NCBI RefSeq assembly: GCF_004327355.1
Contig: NZ_QJUM01000001.1
Location: 280,524 to 344,523, forward strand
Reading direction: 5' to 3'
Source of the DNA: Phytopseudomonas dryadis
Lineage (GTDB): Bacteria; Pseudomonadota; Gammaproteobacteria; Pseudomonadales; Pseudomonadaceae
Length of the DNA stretch: 64,000 nucleotides
Shown here piece after piece: positions 8,398 to 17,151 of the stretch; the first letter of the stretch is position 1; each line of letters begins with the position of its first letter. Position numbers and translations under genes: made by a program. The notes beneath the pieces are model-generated. The model did no database searches, was not told where the DNA came from, and saw only the letters and a program-made list of their open reading frames with translations.

Positions 8398-9384
8398 ATG
8401 CTAGGTCTCTGGAAAACCTGGAAGGCCCTTGAAGCCAAAGGCATCATGGGCATCAACCGACGCAATGCGGACTACGTGCTGAAGTACAACAAACGGCACC
8501 TGTACCCCATCGTCGACGACAAGATCATCACCAAGGAGCGCGCCATCGAAGCCGGCATCCACGTGCCGGAAATGTATGGGGTGATTTCCACCGAGAAGGA
8601 AATCGACAAGCTCGACGGCATCATCGGCGGACGTAGCGACTTCGTGGTCAAGCCGGCCCAGGGCGCCGGCGGCGACGGCATCCTGGTGATCGCCGACCGC
8701 TTCGAGGATCGCTACAAGACGGTATCGGGCAAGATCGTCAGCCACGCCGAGATCGAACAGCAGATCTCCAGCATCCTGTCCGGCCTGTATTCACTGGGCG
8801 GACACCGGGATCGCGCGCTGATCGAATACCGCGTGACGCCCGACCAGATCTTCAAGAGCATCAGCTACGAAGGCGTGCCGGACATCCGCATCATCGTGCT
8901 GATGGGCTATCCGGTCATGGCCATGCTGCGCCTGCCGACCCGCCAGTCGGGCGGCAAGGCCAACCTGCACCAGGGCGCCATCGGCGTCGGCGTGGATCTG
9001 GCGACCGGCGTGACCCTGCACGGCACCTGGCTGAACAACAAGATCAGCAAGCACCCGGACACCACCAATGCGGTAGACGGTGTGCAACTGCCGAACTGGG
9101 ACGGTTTCATGAAGCTCGCCGCCGGCTGTTACGAGCTGTGCGGCCTGGGCTATATCGGTGTGGACATGGTCCTGGATCAGGAGAAGGGCCCGCTGATCCT
9201 CGAGCTCAATGCCCGCCCCGGCCTGAACATCCAGATCGCCAACGACTGCGGCCTGACCCATCGCGCCCACGCGGTGGAGGCCCGTCTCGAAGAGCTGGCG
9301 GCCAAAGGCATCCAGGAAAACGCCGAAGAACGCATGCGTTTCTCCCAGGAGCTGTTCGGCCATATCCCGGCTGCCCAGCTCTGA
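8398..9384 (+). CDS. Alpha-L-glutamate-ligase-related ATP-grasp protein
   Basis: 328 residues, cytoplasmic, no signal. The ATP-grasp features are clear: a lysine-glycine ATP loop FVVKPAQGAGGDGILVI near residues 82-98, a central EYRVTPDQIF segment, and the C-terminal metal site LILELNARPGLNIQIAN. The family ligates amino acids or makes peptide-like modifications through an acyl-phosphate; it is related to RimK but a separate subfamily. Last gene of the operon, followed by a hairpin at 9392-9418. The product and acceptor cannot be told from sequence. Confidence 0.85.
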   Translation: MLGLWKTWKALEAKGIMGINRRNADYVLKYNKRHLYPIVDDKIITKERAIEAGIHVPEMYGVISTEKEIDKLDGIIGGRSDFVVKPAQGAGGDGILVIADRFEDRYKTVSGKIVSHAEIEQQISSILSGLYSLGGHRDRALIEYRVTPDQIFKSISYEGVPDIRIIVLMGYPVMAMLRLPTRQSGGKANLHQGAIGVGVDLATGVTLHGTWLNNKISKHPDTTNAVDGVQLPNWDGFMKLAAGCYELCGLGYIGVDMVLDQEKGPLILELNARPGLNIQIANDCGLTHRAHAVEARLEELAAKGIQENAEERMRFSQELFGHIPAAQL

Positions 9385-9391
9385 GCCCTGC

Positions 9392-9420
9392 CCTGCTGCC
9401 GAACTGATCGGCAGCAGGCT
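9392..9420 (+). terminator. Hairpin after the ATP-grasp gene
   Basis: An 11-bp perfect stem (CCTGCTGCCGA with its complement at 9408-9418) and a five-base loop, eight bases after the stop codon. The run after the stem is pyrimidine-rich rather than a clean T tract. Confidence 0.6.
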
Positions 9421-9473
9421 CCCTCTCATCAAACATCAAGCAACCAATTGATTTATAGGTGGTTAAAAATTGC

Positions 9474-9532
9474 AGGATGGGCCGGGCCGCGCAGGTGCTA
9501 AGCCATCGCGATGATGGGTTAGCACCCATCCT
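9474..9532. repeat. Nested palindrome between the ATP-grasp gene and thrH
   Basis: AGGATGG (9474-9480) pairs with CCATCCT (9526-9532), GTGCTAA (9495-9501) with TTAGCAC (9519-9525), and CCATC (9503-9507) with GATGG (9513-9517). The left arm has a 14-base unpaired insert. It resembles a REP/BIME unit, or could act as a terminator for thrH read from the other strand. Confidence 0.55.
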
Positions 9533-9586
9533 ACTCTGCCTGCATCGACCTGTTGCTGCGCGACAGCGCTGCGGCGAAGACGCCTC

Positions 9587-10204
9587 CTAAAGACTCAACT
9601 GACGATTCGACGCCTTCAGGAACTCGTTCTTGAGGTCTGCGTAAGTGTGCACGGCCGGAAACTGCGGGAATTCGCGAATCACGTTTTCCGGCGCATGGAA
9701 CAGGATGCCAGCGTGGGCTTCGCTGAGCATGGTGGTGTCGTTGTACGAATCGCCGGCAGCGATCACGCGATAGTAGAGGCTCTTGAAGGCCAATACCGAC
9801 TGACGCTTGGGATCCTTCTGGCGCAGCTGATACGCCACCACGCGATCGTTTTCGTCGGTGATCAGGCGGTGGCAGAGCAGGGTCAGGAAGCCCAGCTGGC
9901 GCATCAGCGGCTGGGAGAACTCGTAGAAGGTGTCCGAGAGGATCACCACCTGGAAGCGCTCGCGCAACCAGTCGACGAATTCGACGGCACCTTCGAGCGG
10001 CTCGAGGGTGGCGATCACTTCCTGGATGTCCGACAGCTTGAGGCCGTGCTCGTCGAGAATGCGCAGGCGCTGCTTCATCAGCACGTCATAGTCGGGAATG
10101 TCCCGCGTCGTCGCCTTGAGCGATTCGATACCGGTTTTTTCCGCGAAAGCGATCCAGATTTCGGGAACCAGTACCCCTTCCAGATCGAGACAAGCGATTT
10201 CCAC
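9587..10204 (-). CDS. thrH: ThrH, phosphoserine phosphatase / homoserine phosphotransferase
   Basis: 205-residue HAD-superfamily enzyme. The N-terminal motif is DLEGV with Asp7 as nucleophile, motif II is in VVILSDTFYEF and motif III/IV in GDSYNDTTML. ThrH is known to move phosphate from phosphoserine to homoserine, linking serine and threonine pathways. The start codon is GTG at 10204, preceded by TAGGAG at good spacing. It is divergent from the CysH-type gene, the same neighbour relation as in P. aeruginosa. Confidence 0.93.
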   Translation of the reverse strand: MEIACLDLEGVLVPEIWIAFAEKTGIESLKATTRDIPDYDVLMKQRLRILDEHGLKLSDIQEVIATLEPLEGAVEFVDWLRERFQVVILSDTFYEFSQPLMRQLGFLTLLCHRLITDENDRVVAYQLRQKDPKRQSVLAFKSLYYRVIAAGDSYNDTTMLSEAHAGILFHAPENVIREFPQFPAVHTYADLKNEFLKASNRQLSL

Positions 10205-10322
10205 GGCACACTCCTAGGTTGGGCTTTAAAGTTGGCGGCAACTCTACACGATACGGCCAGCCCCTGCCGCTACGCAGATTTGCTACCATCGCCCTCCTCA
10301 CGCATATGCCCTGGAGCCTGCC

Positions 10323-10943
10323 ATGGATCTCGATCTGGACACCCTCAACGCCGAACTCGCCAACCAGCCGGAGAAGCTGATCGAATGGGCGATCGGCCTG
10401 GGCAAACCGGCGATCTGCACGACCAACTTCCGCCCCTTCGAGGCGGTCATCCTGCATATGGTCAGCCAGGCCAAAGCCGATATTCCCATCGTGTGGATGG
10501 ACAGCGGCTACAACACCGAGGCCACCTACAAGTTCGCCGACGAGGTGACGCGCCAGCTCGGCCTGAACCTGATCACCTACCTGCCCAAGCGCAGCCGCGC
10601 CCATCGCGAAGCGATCGACGGCCCGACGCCGGGCCTGGACGATCCGCGTCACGCCGCCTTCACCGAAGAAGTCAAACTGGAGCCCTTCGCCCGCGCCCTG
10701 CGCGAAACCGCGCCGAGCGTCTGGTTCACCGCCCTGCGCGCCAGCGACACTGCCGTGCGTGCACAGATGCAGCCGGTGAGCATCAACCCCGACGGCCTGA
10801 TCAAGGTCGCGCCGCTGTTGCACTGGTCGTCCAAGGATCTGTACCAGTACCTCACCGCCCACGGCCTGCCGAACAACTTCGACTACTTCGACCCGACCAA
10901 GGGTGAAGACAACCGCGAGTGCGGCCTGCACCTGAGCCATTGA
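10323..10943 (+). CDS. cysH: Short CysH-type phosphoadenylylsulfate reductase
   Basis: 206 residues with the PAPS reductase fold: WMDSGYNTEATYKF corresponds to the nucleotide-binding LDTGxxxPETY motif, and the C-terminal ECGLH carries the redox-active Cys. There is no CC...CxxC cluster motif (the only other Cys is in PAICTTNF), unlike the APS reductase normally found beside thrH and cysB in Pseudomonas. By family knowledge cysteine pattern separates cluster-free PAPS reductases from APS reductases, so PAPS is the likely substrate. The N-terminal region is about 40 residues shorter than E. coli CysH. Function in sulfate assimilation is supported by the adjacent cysB. Confidence 0.75.
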   Translation: MDLDLDTLNAELANQPEKLIEWAIGLGKPAICTTNFRPFEAVILHMVSQAKADIPIVWMDSGYNTEATYKFADEVTRQLGLNLITYLPKRSRAHREAIDGPTPGLDDPRHAAFTEEVKLEPFARALRETAPSVWFTALRASDTAVRAQMQPVSINPDGLIKVAPLLHWSSKDLYQYLTAHGLPNNFDYFDPTKGEDNRECGLHLSH

Positions 10944-10945
10944 AT

Positions 10946-11036
10946 CAAGCTGCAAGCCTCAAGCTACAAGCTGCAAGCTGCAAGTCAGAAGCCGCGCGAA
11001 CCATGCTTCTACTTGCCGCTTGTGGCTTGCAGCTTG
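10946..11036. repeat. AAGCTGCAAGC-type repeat pair forming an inverted repeat
   Basis: Left array 10946-10985 and right array 11011-11036 are inverted copies that fill the convergent gap between the CysH-type gene and cysB and can form a long hairpin. The right arm is identical over 26 bases to 372-397 near acnD. It may end transcription from both sides. Confidence 0.7.
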
Positions 11037-11048
11037 TCGCTAACGCTG

Positions 11049-12032
<984 letters not shown>

Positions 12033-12074
12033 TCAAAGCGGATAGGCAGCCGTTAATCATCGGCGTCGATATAT

Positions 12075-12090
12075 AACCATATTAATGGTT
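12075..12090. promoter_or_regulatory. Inverted repeat upstream of cysB
   Basis: AACCAT and ATGGTT are separated by ATTA in an AT-rich stretch about 50 bp before the cysB start. Position suits autoregulation, but CysB sites are poorly conserved, so this is tentative. Confidence 0.35.
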
Positions 12091-12133
12091 CAGGCGATAA
12101 ATATAGATGATTTATTTTGGCTCCACAGCCGCA

Positions 12134-12631
12134 TCATTCACCACGGGCGCGGTGCTGCAGCATCGGCACCAGGTAGACCGGCACATCGGACAGCTGTAAC
12201 AGGCGGGCCGCCGTGCGACCCAGCGGAACCTCGAGCGCGGCACCATGGCTATGACTGCCTACGACCAGTAAATCCACGCCGAGTTTCTGCGCTTCCTCCA
12301 GAATCGCCAGCGGCGGATCGCCCTGCAGCACGCGCACCGAATTGATCAGTTCCAGATCCTGGCGGTTGTCGCCCAGTTCGTCGCGGAAGCCTTCGAGCAC
12401 GCGCAGCTCGATGCTGTTCATCACCGTATCCAGACCGGTACTGCGCAATTCCTTGAGGCGTGCCTCGTCCACATAGGTCTGCAGGACGGACTCGGCGAAC
12501 AGGCCCATGGGCTCGACGGCATGCACGACATAAAGCCGCGCATTGAAACTGCGGGCGAGCGCCAGGGCATGCTGCAGTACATAGGGCGCATAGAGCCCGA
12601 GGTCGGTGGCATAGAGAATCGAACGGATCAT
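12134..12631 (-). CDS. Universal stress protein (UspA family)
   Basis: 165-residue single-domain protein beginning MIRSILYATDLGLYA. The ATP-binding pattern GSHSHGAALEVPLGRTAARLL (Gly-x2-Gly-x9-Gly-Arg-Thr/Ser) near residues 128-148 marks the nucleotide-binding UspA subclass. Preceded by a GAGG ribosome site. It lies upstream of cysB on the same strand, with the candidate cysB promoter between, as in P. aeruginosa. Its exact role is not deducible. Confidence 0.85.
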   Translation of the reverse strand: MIRSILYATDLGLYAPYVLQHALALARSFNARLYVVHAVEPMGLFAESVLQTYVDEARLKELRSTGLDTVMNSIELRVLEGFRDELGDNRQDLELINSVRVLQGDPPLAILEEAQKLGVDLLVVGSHSHGAALEVPLGRTAARLLQLSDVPVYLVPMLQHRARGE

Positions 12632-12978
12632 GCGGCCTCCTCGACTGCCGACACGGCGGGGCCTCGCTTGAGCTTAGCAGCGCCATCCACAAGTCAACGA
12701 ATAGGCCATCATTCAGGACGAATGGCTATATGCCGCCTACTGCCGGCCATGGCGCTTCGGCCACACGGAGCGGCGCCACGGTCCCTCCCGGGAGTGGCTC
12801 GAAAACCCTCGCGACGATGAAATACCGGCCCTATAACAACCTTGGCCCCATTGTCTCGGCGGGCGTTAACGCGCTAAGGTTCGGCCTCCCCGCTCTGCCC
12901 ATACTGCTGTGCCCGCCGCCCGGGGATCGTTGGCGGCCGGCACCCGTGACCCGATGACGTTGACTGATGAAAAGCACG

Positions 12979-14055
12979 ATGGCTGATTTACCGATTAATG
13001 ACCTGAACGTTGCCTCCAACGAGACCCTGATCACGCCGGAACAGATCAAGCTCGACATTCCGCTGACCGCAGCCGCCCAACGCACCGTCGCGGCCGGCCG
13101 GCAGGTGGTGCGCGATATCCTCGACGGCAAGGACCATCGCCTGTTCGTGGTCATCGGCCCCTGCTCGATTCACGATATCGAGGCCGCCCACGAATATGCC
13201 GAGCGCCTGAAGGTGCTGGCCGAGGAAGTGTCCGACACCCTCTACCTGGTCATGCGCGTGTACTTCGAAAAGCCGCGCACCACCGTCGGCTGGAAAGGCC
13301 TGATCAACGATCCCTACCTGGACGACTCCTTCAAGATTCAGGATGGCCTGCACATCGGCCGCAAACTGCTGCGTGACCTGGCCGAGATGGGCCTGCCCAC
13401 CGCGACCGAAGCCCTCGACCCGATTTCCCCGCAATACCTGCAGGACCTGATCAGCTGGTCCGCCATCGGCGCCCGCACCACCGAATCGCAGACCCACCGT
13501 GAAATGGCCTCGGGCCTGTCCTCGGCCGTCGGCTTCAAGAACGGCACCGACGGCGGCCTCACCGTGGCGATCAACGCGCTGCAGTCGGTCTCCAGCCCGC
13601 ACCGCTTCCTCGGCATCAACCAGCAGGGCGGCGTATCCATCGTCACCACCAAGGGCAACGCCTATGGCCATGTGGTTCTGCGCGGTGGCAACGGCAAGCC
13701 CAACTACGACTCGGTCAGCGTCGCCATCTGCGAACAGGAACTGAACAAGGCCGGCATCAAGCCCAACATCATGGTCGACTGCAGCCACGCCAACTCCAAC
13801 AAGGACCCGGGCCTGCAGCCGCTGGTCATGGACAACGTCGCCAATCAGATCGTCGAAGGCAACCAATCCATCGTCGGTCTGATGGTCGAAAGCCACCTGG
13901 GCTGGGGCAACCAGTCGATTCCCAAGGACCTGCAACAGCTCAAGTACGGCGTCTCCATCACCGATGCCTGCATCGACTGGGACAGTACCGAGAAGACCCT
14001 GCGTGCCATGCACAACAAGCTCAGGGACGTGCTACCCCGCCGCCGTCGCGGTTAG
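12979..14055 (+). CDS. 3-deoxy-7-phosphoheptulonate (DAHP) synthase, class I
   Basis: 358 residues (AroF/AroG/AroH type), first step of the shikimate pathway from phosphoenolpyruvate and erythrose 4-phosphate. Seen: VVIGPCSIHD with the metal-binding Cys, RVYFEKPRTTVGWKGL, GARTTESQTHR, and MVDCSHANSNKDP with further metal ligands. MADLPINDLN (12979) is preferred as the start because homologues begin there; an in-frame ATG at 12967 adds four residues, and neither has a strong ribosome site. Which aromatic amino acid inhibits it cannot be read from sequence with certainty. The upstream gap 12632-12978 contains no leader peptide rich in aromatic codons and nothing else I recognise. A strong terminator follows. 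Confidence 0.92.
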   Translation: MADLPINDLNVASNETLITPEQIKLDIPLTAAAQRTVAAGRQVVRDILDGKDHRLFVVIGPCSIHDIEAAHEYAERLKVLAEEVSDTLYLVMRVYFEKPRTTVGWKGLINDPYLDDSFKIQDGLHIGRKLLRDLAEMGLPTATEALDPISPQYLQDLISWSAIGARTTESQTHREMASGLSSAVGFKNGTDGGLTVAINALQSVSSPHRFLGINQQGGVSIVTTKGNAYGHVVLRGGNGKPNYDSVSVAICEQELNKAGIKPNIMVDCSHANSNKDPGLQPLVMDNVANQIVEGNQSIVGLMVESHLGWGNQSIPKDLQQLKYGVSITDACIDWDSTEKTLRAMHNKLRDVLPRRRRG

Positions 14056-14063
14056 AGCAAATG

Positions 14064-14092
14064 AAAACGCCGGGCATTGCCCGGCGTTTTTT
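14064..14092 (+). terminator. Rho-independent terminator after DAHP synthase
   Basis: ACGCCGGGC and its complement with a three-base loop, followed by six T. An A run on the other side means it may also serve the convergent acetyltransferase gene. Confidence 0.9.
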
Positions 14093-14111
14093 CGTCCATC
14101 GGCAAGCGTAT

Positions 14112-14393
14112 TCAGCCGTGGCCGGGCGTACCCTGACGGCGCTCCATGTAGCGTTCGACGTAGGAGCAGGATGGGATGACCGTGTAACCCATGCGCTCGG
14201 CGTAACGCAGGGCGTCTTCGGTCAGGGCGGCGGCGATGCCGCGGCCACGCAAGGCATTCGGCACGAAGGTGCGATAGATATCCAGCGTCTGTTTGCCCAG
14301 GTCCATGTAAGCGAGATAGGCGCGATCACCATCCACCGTGGTCTCGAACTGGTGACCCGCAAGGTCATGATGAATGGACAGTGACTCGCTCAT
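14112..14393 (-). CDS. Small GNAT-type N-acetyltransferase (YjdJ-like)
   Basis: 93 residues starting MSESLSIHHDL at 14393, after a GAGGAG ribosome site; the longer frame to 14468 has no support. FVPNALRGRGIAAALTEDAL contains the acetyl-CoA-binding Arg/Gln-x-x-Gly-x-Gly/Ala pattern (RGRGIA). Members of this roughly 90-residue group keep only the cofactor-binding core of the GNAT fold. The acceptor is unknown. Confidence 0.8.
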   Translation of the reverse strand: MSESLSIHHDLAGHQFETTVDGDRAYLAYMDLGKQTLDIYRTFVPNALRGRGIAAALTEDALRYAERMGYTVIPSCSYVERYMERRQGTPGHG

Positions 14394-14691
14394 TACAACT
14401 CCTCTCGAATTAGCCGACCGCTTCTGCCGGTCATTTGCCGGCTTGCGGTTGTGAATCCTCGGCAACAATTGGATATATGAAGCCAGTCTAGATGATAAAG
14501 GGCAAGGCGAAACCGCACTTGACCTGCGTCACGACGAGGGGTAGTTCGGGCGGCTGTCGCACGGGAAAACGGCTGTCGCTTTTCCGGCCGGCAACGAACC
14601 AGCGCGCCCCTGGTTGCCATGGACAAATGGCATTGGTTCTCTGCGGTTTTCATGATTGTGAAAAAAACCATACGCCCTTGCCCCGCCTGCG

Positions 14692-14719
14692 TTTACTTAC
14701 TACAAGTTACAGGTAGTAT
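14692..14719 (+). promoter_or_regulatory. Candidate sigma-70 promoter of oprI
   Basis: TTTACT (14692-14697) and TAGTAT (14714-14719) with 16 bp between, about 70 bp before the start codon. The rest of the 14394-14791 gap shows no gene; it is moderately AT-rich near the promoter as expected for a highly expressed lipoprotein. Confidence 0.5.
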
Positions 14720-14791
14720 GTATGCCGGCCAATTTCCCGGTATTGGGGAATGGCTTTGATAAAGCAAAAACTTCACCCCAAGGGGAACACG

Positions 14792-15043
14792 ATGAACAAC
14801 GTTCTGAAATTCTCTGCTCTGGCTTTGGCCGCAGTTCTGGCTACCGGTTGCAGCAGCATCACCAAAGAAACTGAAGCCCGTCTGACTGCAACTGAAGATG
14901 CAGCCGCTCGCGCCCAAGCCCGTGCCGACGAAGCCTACCGCAAGGCTGACGAGGCGCTGGCCGCTGCTCAGAAAGCTCAGCAGACCGCTGACGAAGCCAA
15001 CGAGCGTGCTCTGCGTATGCTGGAAAAAGCCAGCCGCAAGTAA
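14792..15043 (+). CDS. oprI: OprI, major outer-membrane lipoprotein (Lpp-like)
   Basis: 83 residues. A lipoprotein signal ends in ATGCSS, with Cys20 as the lipidated residue; the mature part is an Ala-rich heptad coiled coil ending [11 protein letters not shown]. Both length and sequence match Pseudomonas OprI. The terminal Lys is the residue that in Lpp is joined to peptidoglycan. A strong AAGGGGAA ribosome site precedes the ATG, in keeping with very high expression. The next gene, convergent, is an L,D-transpeptidase, the enzyme type that makes such links. Confidence 0.96.
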   Translation: MNNVLKFSALALAAVLATGCSSITKETEARLTATEDAAARAQARADEAYRKADEALAAAQKAQQTADEANERALRMLEKASRK

Positions 15044-15060
15044 TAGCGTTTGGCTGATAA

Positions 15061-15090
15061 AGCCGGCCCGTTACAAGGCCGGCTCTTTAT
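15061..15090 (+). terminator. Terminator of oprI
   Basis: AGCCGGCC/GGCCGGCT stem with an eight-base loop and CTTTAT after it, 17 bases after the stop codon. Confidence 0.8.
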
Positions 15091-15095
15091 TGCAT

Positions 15096-15131
15096 GAAAA
15101 CCACTGCGCGGTAACGCCAGTGGTTTTTTAT
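15096..15131. terminator. Second, bidirectional terminator between oprI and the L,D-transpeptidase gene
   Basis: AACCACTG (15099-15106) pairs with CAGTGGTT (15118-15125). The stem is flanked by A on the left and six T on the right, so it can stop transcription from both convergent genes. Confidence 0.75.
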
Positions 15132-15167
15132 CGCCGGCCGCCGGCCATTTTCCATGCAAGGGCGAAC

Positions 15168-16121
15168 TTAGAGAGTGGCTGACTGCTGGACAACACCGTG
15201 CTCCGGTGCGGCGATTTCGATTGGCAAACCATCTTCGGCGGCGATCACTTCGCGCACCACATCCCAGTCCAGATTCAATGCATTCAAATCATCGCGCCTG
15301 ATCAAGGTATTGATCACGGCAGCGTGCCTGTCGACCGCAGCAGCATCGCCTTCATCGTCGAGCGGCGTATGGGCTTCGAGGTAGACCTTGCCGGCGCTGC
15401 GACCGAACTTGTACGGCTCGTTGATGATGCGCACCGAGGTCCCGACCGGCACCATATCGGCCAACTCCAGCACGTTGTTGTTGAGCATGCGGAAGCAACC
15501 GTGGCTCACGCGCATGCCGATACCGAATTTCTTGTTCGAACCATGGATCAGATAGCCCGGTACCGACAGCGTCATCTTGTAGGGCCCCAGCGGATTGTCC
15601 GGGCCAGGCGGCACATAGCTGGGCAGCGGATCGCCGTCGGCGGCGTGCTCATCGCGAATGGACTGGGGCGGATACCAACCCGGATTCGGCGTCTTCGCGG
15701 TGATCCTGGCCTGGGTGACCGGCGAGCTCCAGCCCTCACGCCCGATGCCCAACGGGTAGGTATGCACCACATTCTGCCCTTTCGGGTAGTAGTACAGGCG
15801 GTATTCGGCCAGGTTGATGACGATACCCTCGCGCGGCCCCGGCGGCAGGATGAAGCGCGTCGGCAGCACGATCGGGGTACCGGCGCCCGGCAACCAGGGA
15901 TCGACGCCTGGGTTGGCCGCGACCATCTCCAGATACCCCAGGTCGTTGGCCACGCCGAGGTCGGCGAAGGTGTCCTCGTAACGCGCCTCGACGACCTGCA
16001 CCTGACCGACCACGTCCTCGCCGGGCGGTGGCAGCGGCAACTCCATGGCGACAGCGGAACCCGCTACCTGGAGGGCAGACAACGATAGACAGCAGGCAAC
16101 GGCTGAGACACGCGACAACAT
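15168..16121 (-). CDS. Exported L,D-transpeptidase (ErfK/YbiS/YcfS/YnhG family)
   Basis: 317 residues with a signal peptide (about 1-25), a LysM-like segment near 35-85, and a YkuD catalytic domain at about 98-235. The catalytic pattern is complete: His193 in LIHGSN and the SHGCFRM motif with Cys209. In E. coli the closest enzymes attach Lpp to peptidoglycan. Lying next to oprI, this protein is the obvious candidate for the same job, but that is inference. The start follows AAGGGGCT. Confidence 0.9.
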   Translation of the reverse strand: MLSRVSAVACCLSLSALQVAGSAVAMELPLPPPGEDVVGQVQVVEARYEDTFADLGVANDLGYLEMVAANPGVDPWLPGAGTPIVLPTRFILPPGPREGIVINLAEYRLYYYPKGQNVVHTYPLGIGREGWSSPVTQARITAKTPNPGWYPPQSIRDEHAADGDPLPSYVPPGPDNPLGPYKMTLSVPGYLIHGSNKKFGIGMRVSHGCFRMLNNNVLELADMVPVGTSVRIINEPYKFGRSAGKVYLEAHTPLDDEGDAAAVDRHAAVINTLIRRDDLNALNLDWDVVREVIAAEDGLPIEIAAPEHGVVQQSATL

Positions 16122-16195
16122 GCGGGAGCCCCTTGGCGAAATAGGTAAAGTGCAAGACTAGGATTGTACACCGCCGCCCTCCCGGCCGGGAGCGC

Positions 16196-16477
16196 TCAGC
16201 GACCCGGCCACAGCGGGCGCTCGCCGCGACGCTGCGCTTCCAGGGTGGCCTTGCAGGCAGGGCACAGACGCCTGTCGCGCAGCATCCGCGCCTCCAGATC
16301 ACGCCACAGCGGCTGCGCCGGCAGCAGGCCGCCGCACAGGGTACGGTCGGCATGGCCGCCCAGCTCGAGCTGGCGGGCGACCAGGTGCACGCGCACCTCG
16401 CGGCAGGCGAACAGATCCAGCTGCTCGTCCGGCTCGATCAGTTGGTAGGCGTACAGGGACCAGGCAGGACGCGGCAT
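16196..16477 (-). CDS. Small conserved Cys-containing protein of unknown function
   Basis: 93 residues, MPRPAWSLYAYQLIEPDEQL onward, soluble. A CPAC pair near residue 71 together with upstream Cys48 and Cys25 could form a zinc site, but the spacing matches no finger I recognise. A gene of this size is expected here between the L,D-transpeptidase and tesA. The coding case rests on conserved position and a plausible protein composition. Confidence 0.6.
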   Translation of the reverse strand: MPRPAWSLYAYQLIEPDEQLDLFACREVRVHLVARQLELGGHADRTLCGGLLPAQPLWRDLEARMLRDRRLCPACKATLEAQRRGERPLWPGR

Positions 16478-16535
16478 CGAGGGCTCCAGTGCGGGGGCGC
16501 CACATTAGCCGAAAGCCAGCCGGCGGAAAAGCCCA

Positions 16536-17141
16536 TCAGAGCAGTGGTTCCAGGGCCGGCCAGACATTCTCCAGCAGAGCGGACTGCGCGCCCGACGCCG
16601 GGTGCACACCGTCATCCTGCATCATGCCCTCGACGCCGCCCACGCCCTCCAGGAGGAACGGCACCAGCGGCACGTCCTTGTCCTGCGCCAGATCCTGGTA
16701 GACCCGGGCAAAAGCCGTGGTGTAACGCTCGCCATAGTTCGGCGGAATGCGCATGCCCAGCAACAGCACCTTGGCGCCGCTGGCCCGGGAGGCGTCGATC
16801 ATCGTGGCAAGATTCTGTTGCAATTGGCTGGGCGGCTGTCCGCGCAGGCCGTCGTTGCCTCCCAGCTCCAGAATCACCAGCTCGGGCTCATGCTCCGCAA
16901 GCAGCGCAGGCAGCCGCGCGGCGCCCCCTGCGCTGGTGTCGCCACTGATCGAGGCGTTGACCACCTGGTGCTGGAAACCCTGTTCCTGCATGCGTTTTTC
17001 CAACAACGCGACCCAGCCCTGCCGGGTATCCATGCCAAAAGCCGCGCTGATACTATCGCCGACGACCAGCACGGTACCCGCCTGCGCGATCTGCCCCAGA
17101 AACAGCAGGCCGAAAGCGGCCCCTTTCCACCATGCACGCAT
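16536..17141 (-). CDS. tesA: TesA, periplasmic acyl-CoA thioesterase I / arylesterase
   Basis: 201-residue SGNH hydrolase. Signal peptide MRAWWKGAAFGLLFLGQIAQ, then GDS with nucleophile Ser30, GGND (block III) and DDGVHP with Asp177 and His180. The frame stays open far upstream to 19367, but that stretch is antisense to the ABC genes; ATG 17141 is chosen because it begins the signal peptide (17153 is a second possibility). It is divergent from the ABC transporter gene with only ten bases between the start codons. Confidence 0.92.
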   Translation of the reverse strand: MRAWWKGAAFGLLFLGQIAQAGTVLVVGDSISAAFGMDTRQGWVALLEKRMQEQGFQHQVVNASISGDTSAGGAARLPALLAEHEPELVILELGGNDGLRGQPPSQLQQNLATMIDASRASGAKVLLLGMRIPPNYGERYTTAFARVYQDLAQDKDVPLVPFLLEGVGGVEGMMQDDGVHPASGAQSALLENVWPALEPLL

Positions 17142-17151
17142 TGGATTCCCC

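Noticed and set aside
6651..8465. A 604-codon antisense frame over the 7TM gene
   Set aside because: Low-complexity His/Gln/Asp-rich translation and a strong sense gene in the same place; no ribosome site.
12632..12978. Possible leader-peptide attenuator before DAHP synthase
   Set aside because: The short open frame from about 12818 is not rich in Phe, Tyr or Trp codons and no alternating hairpins with a T run were found.
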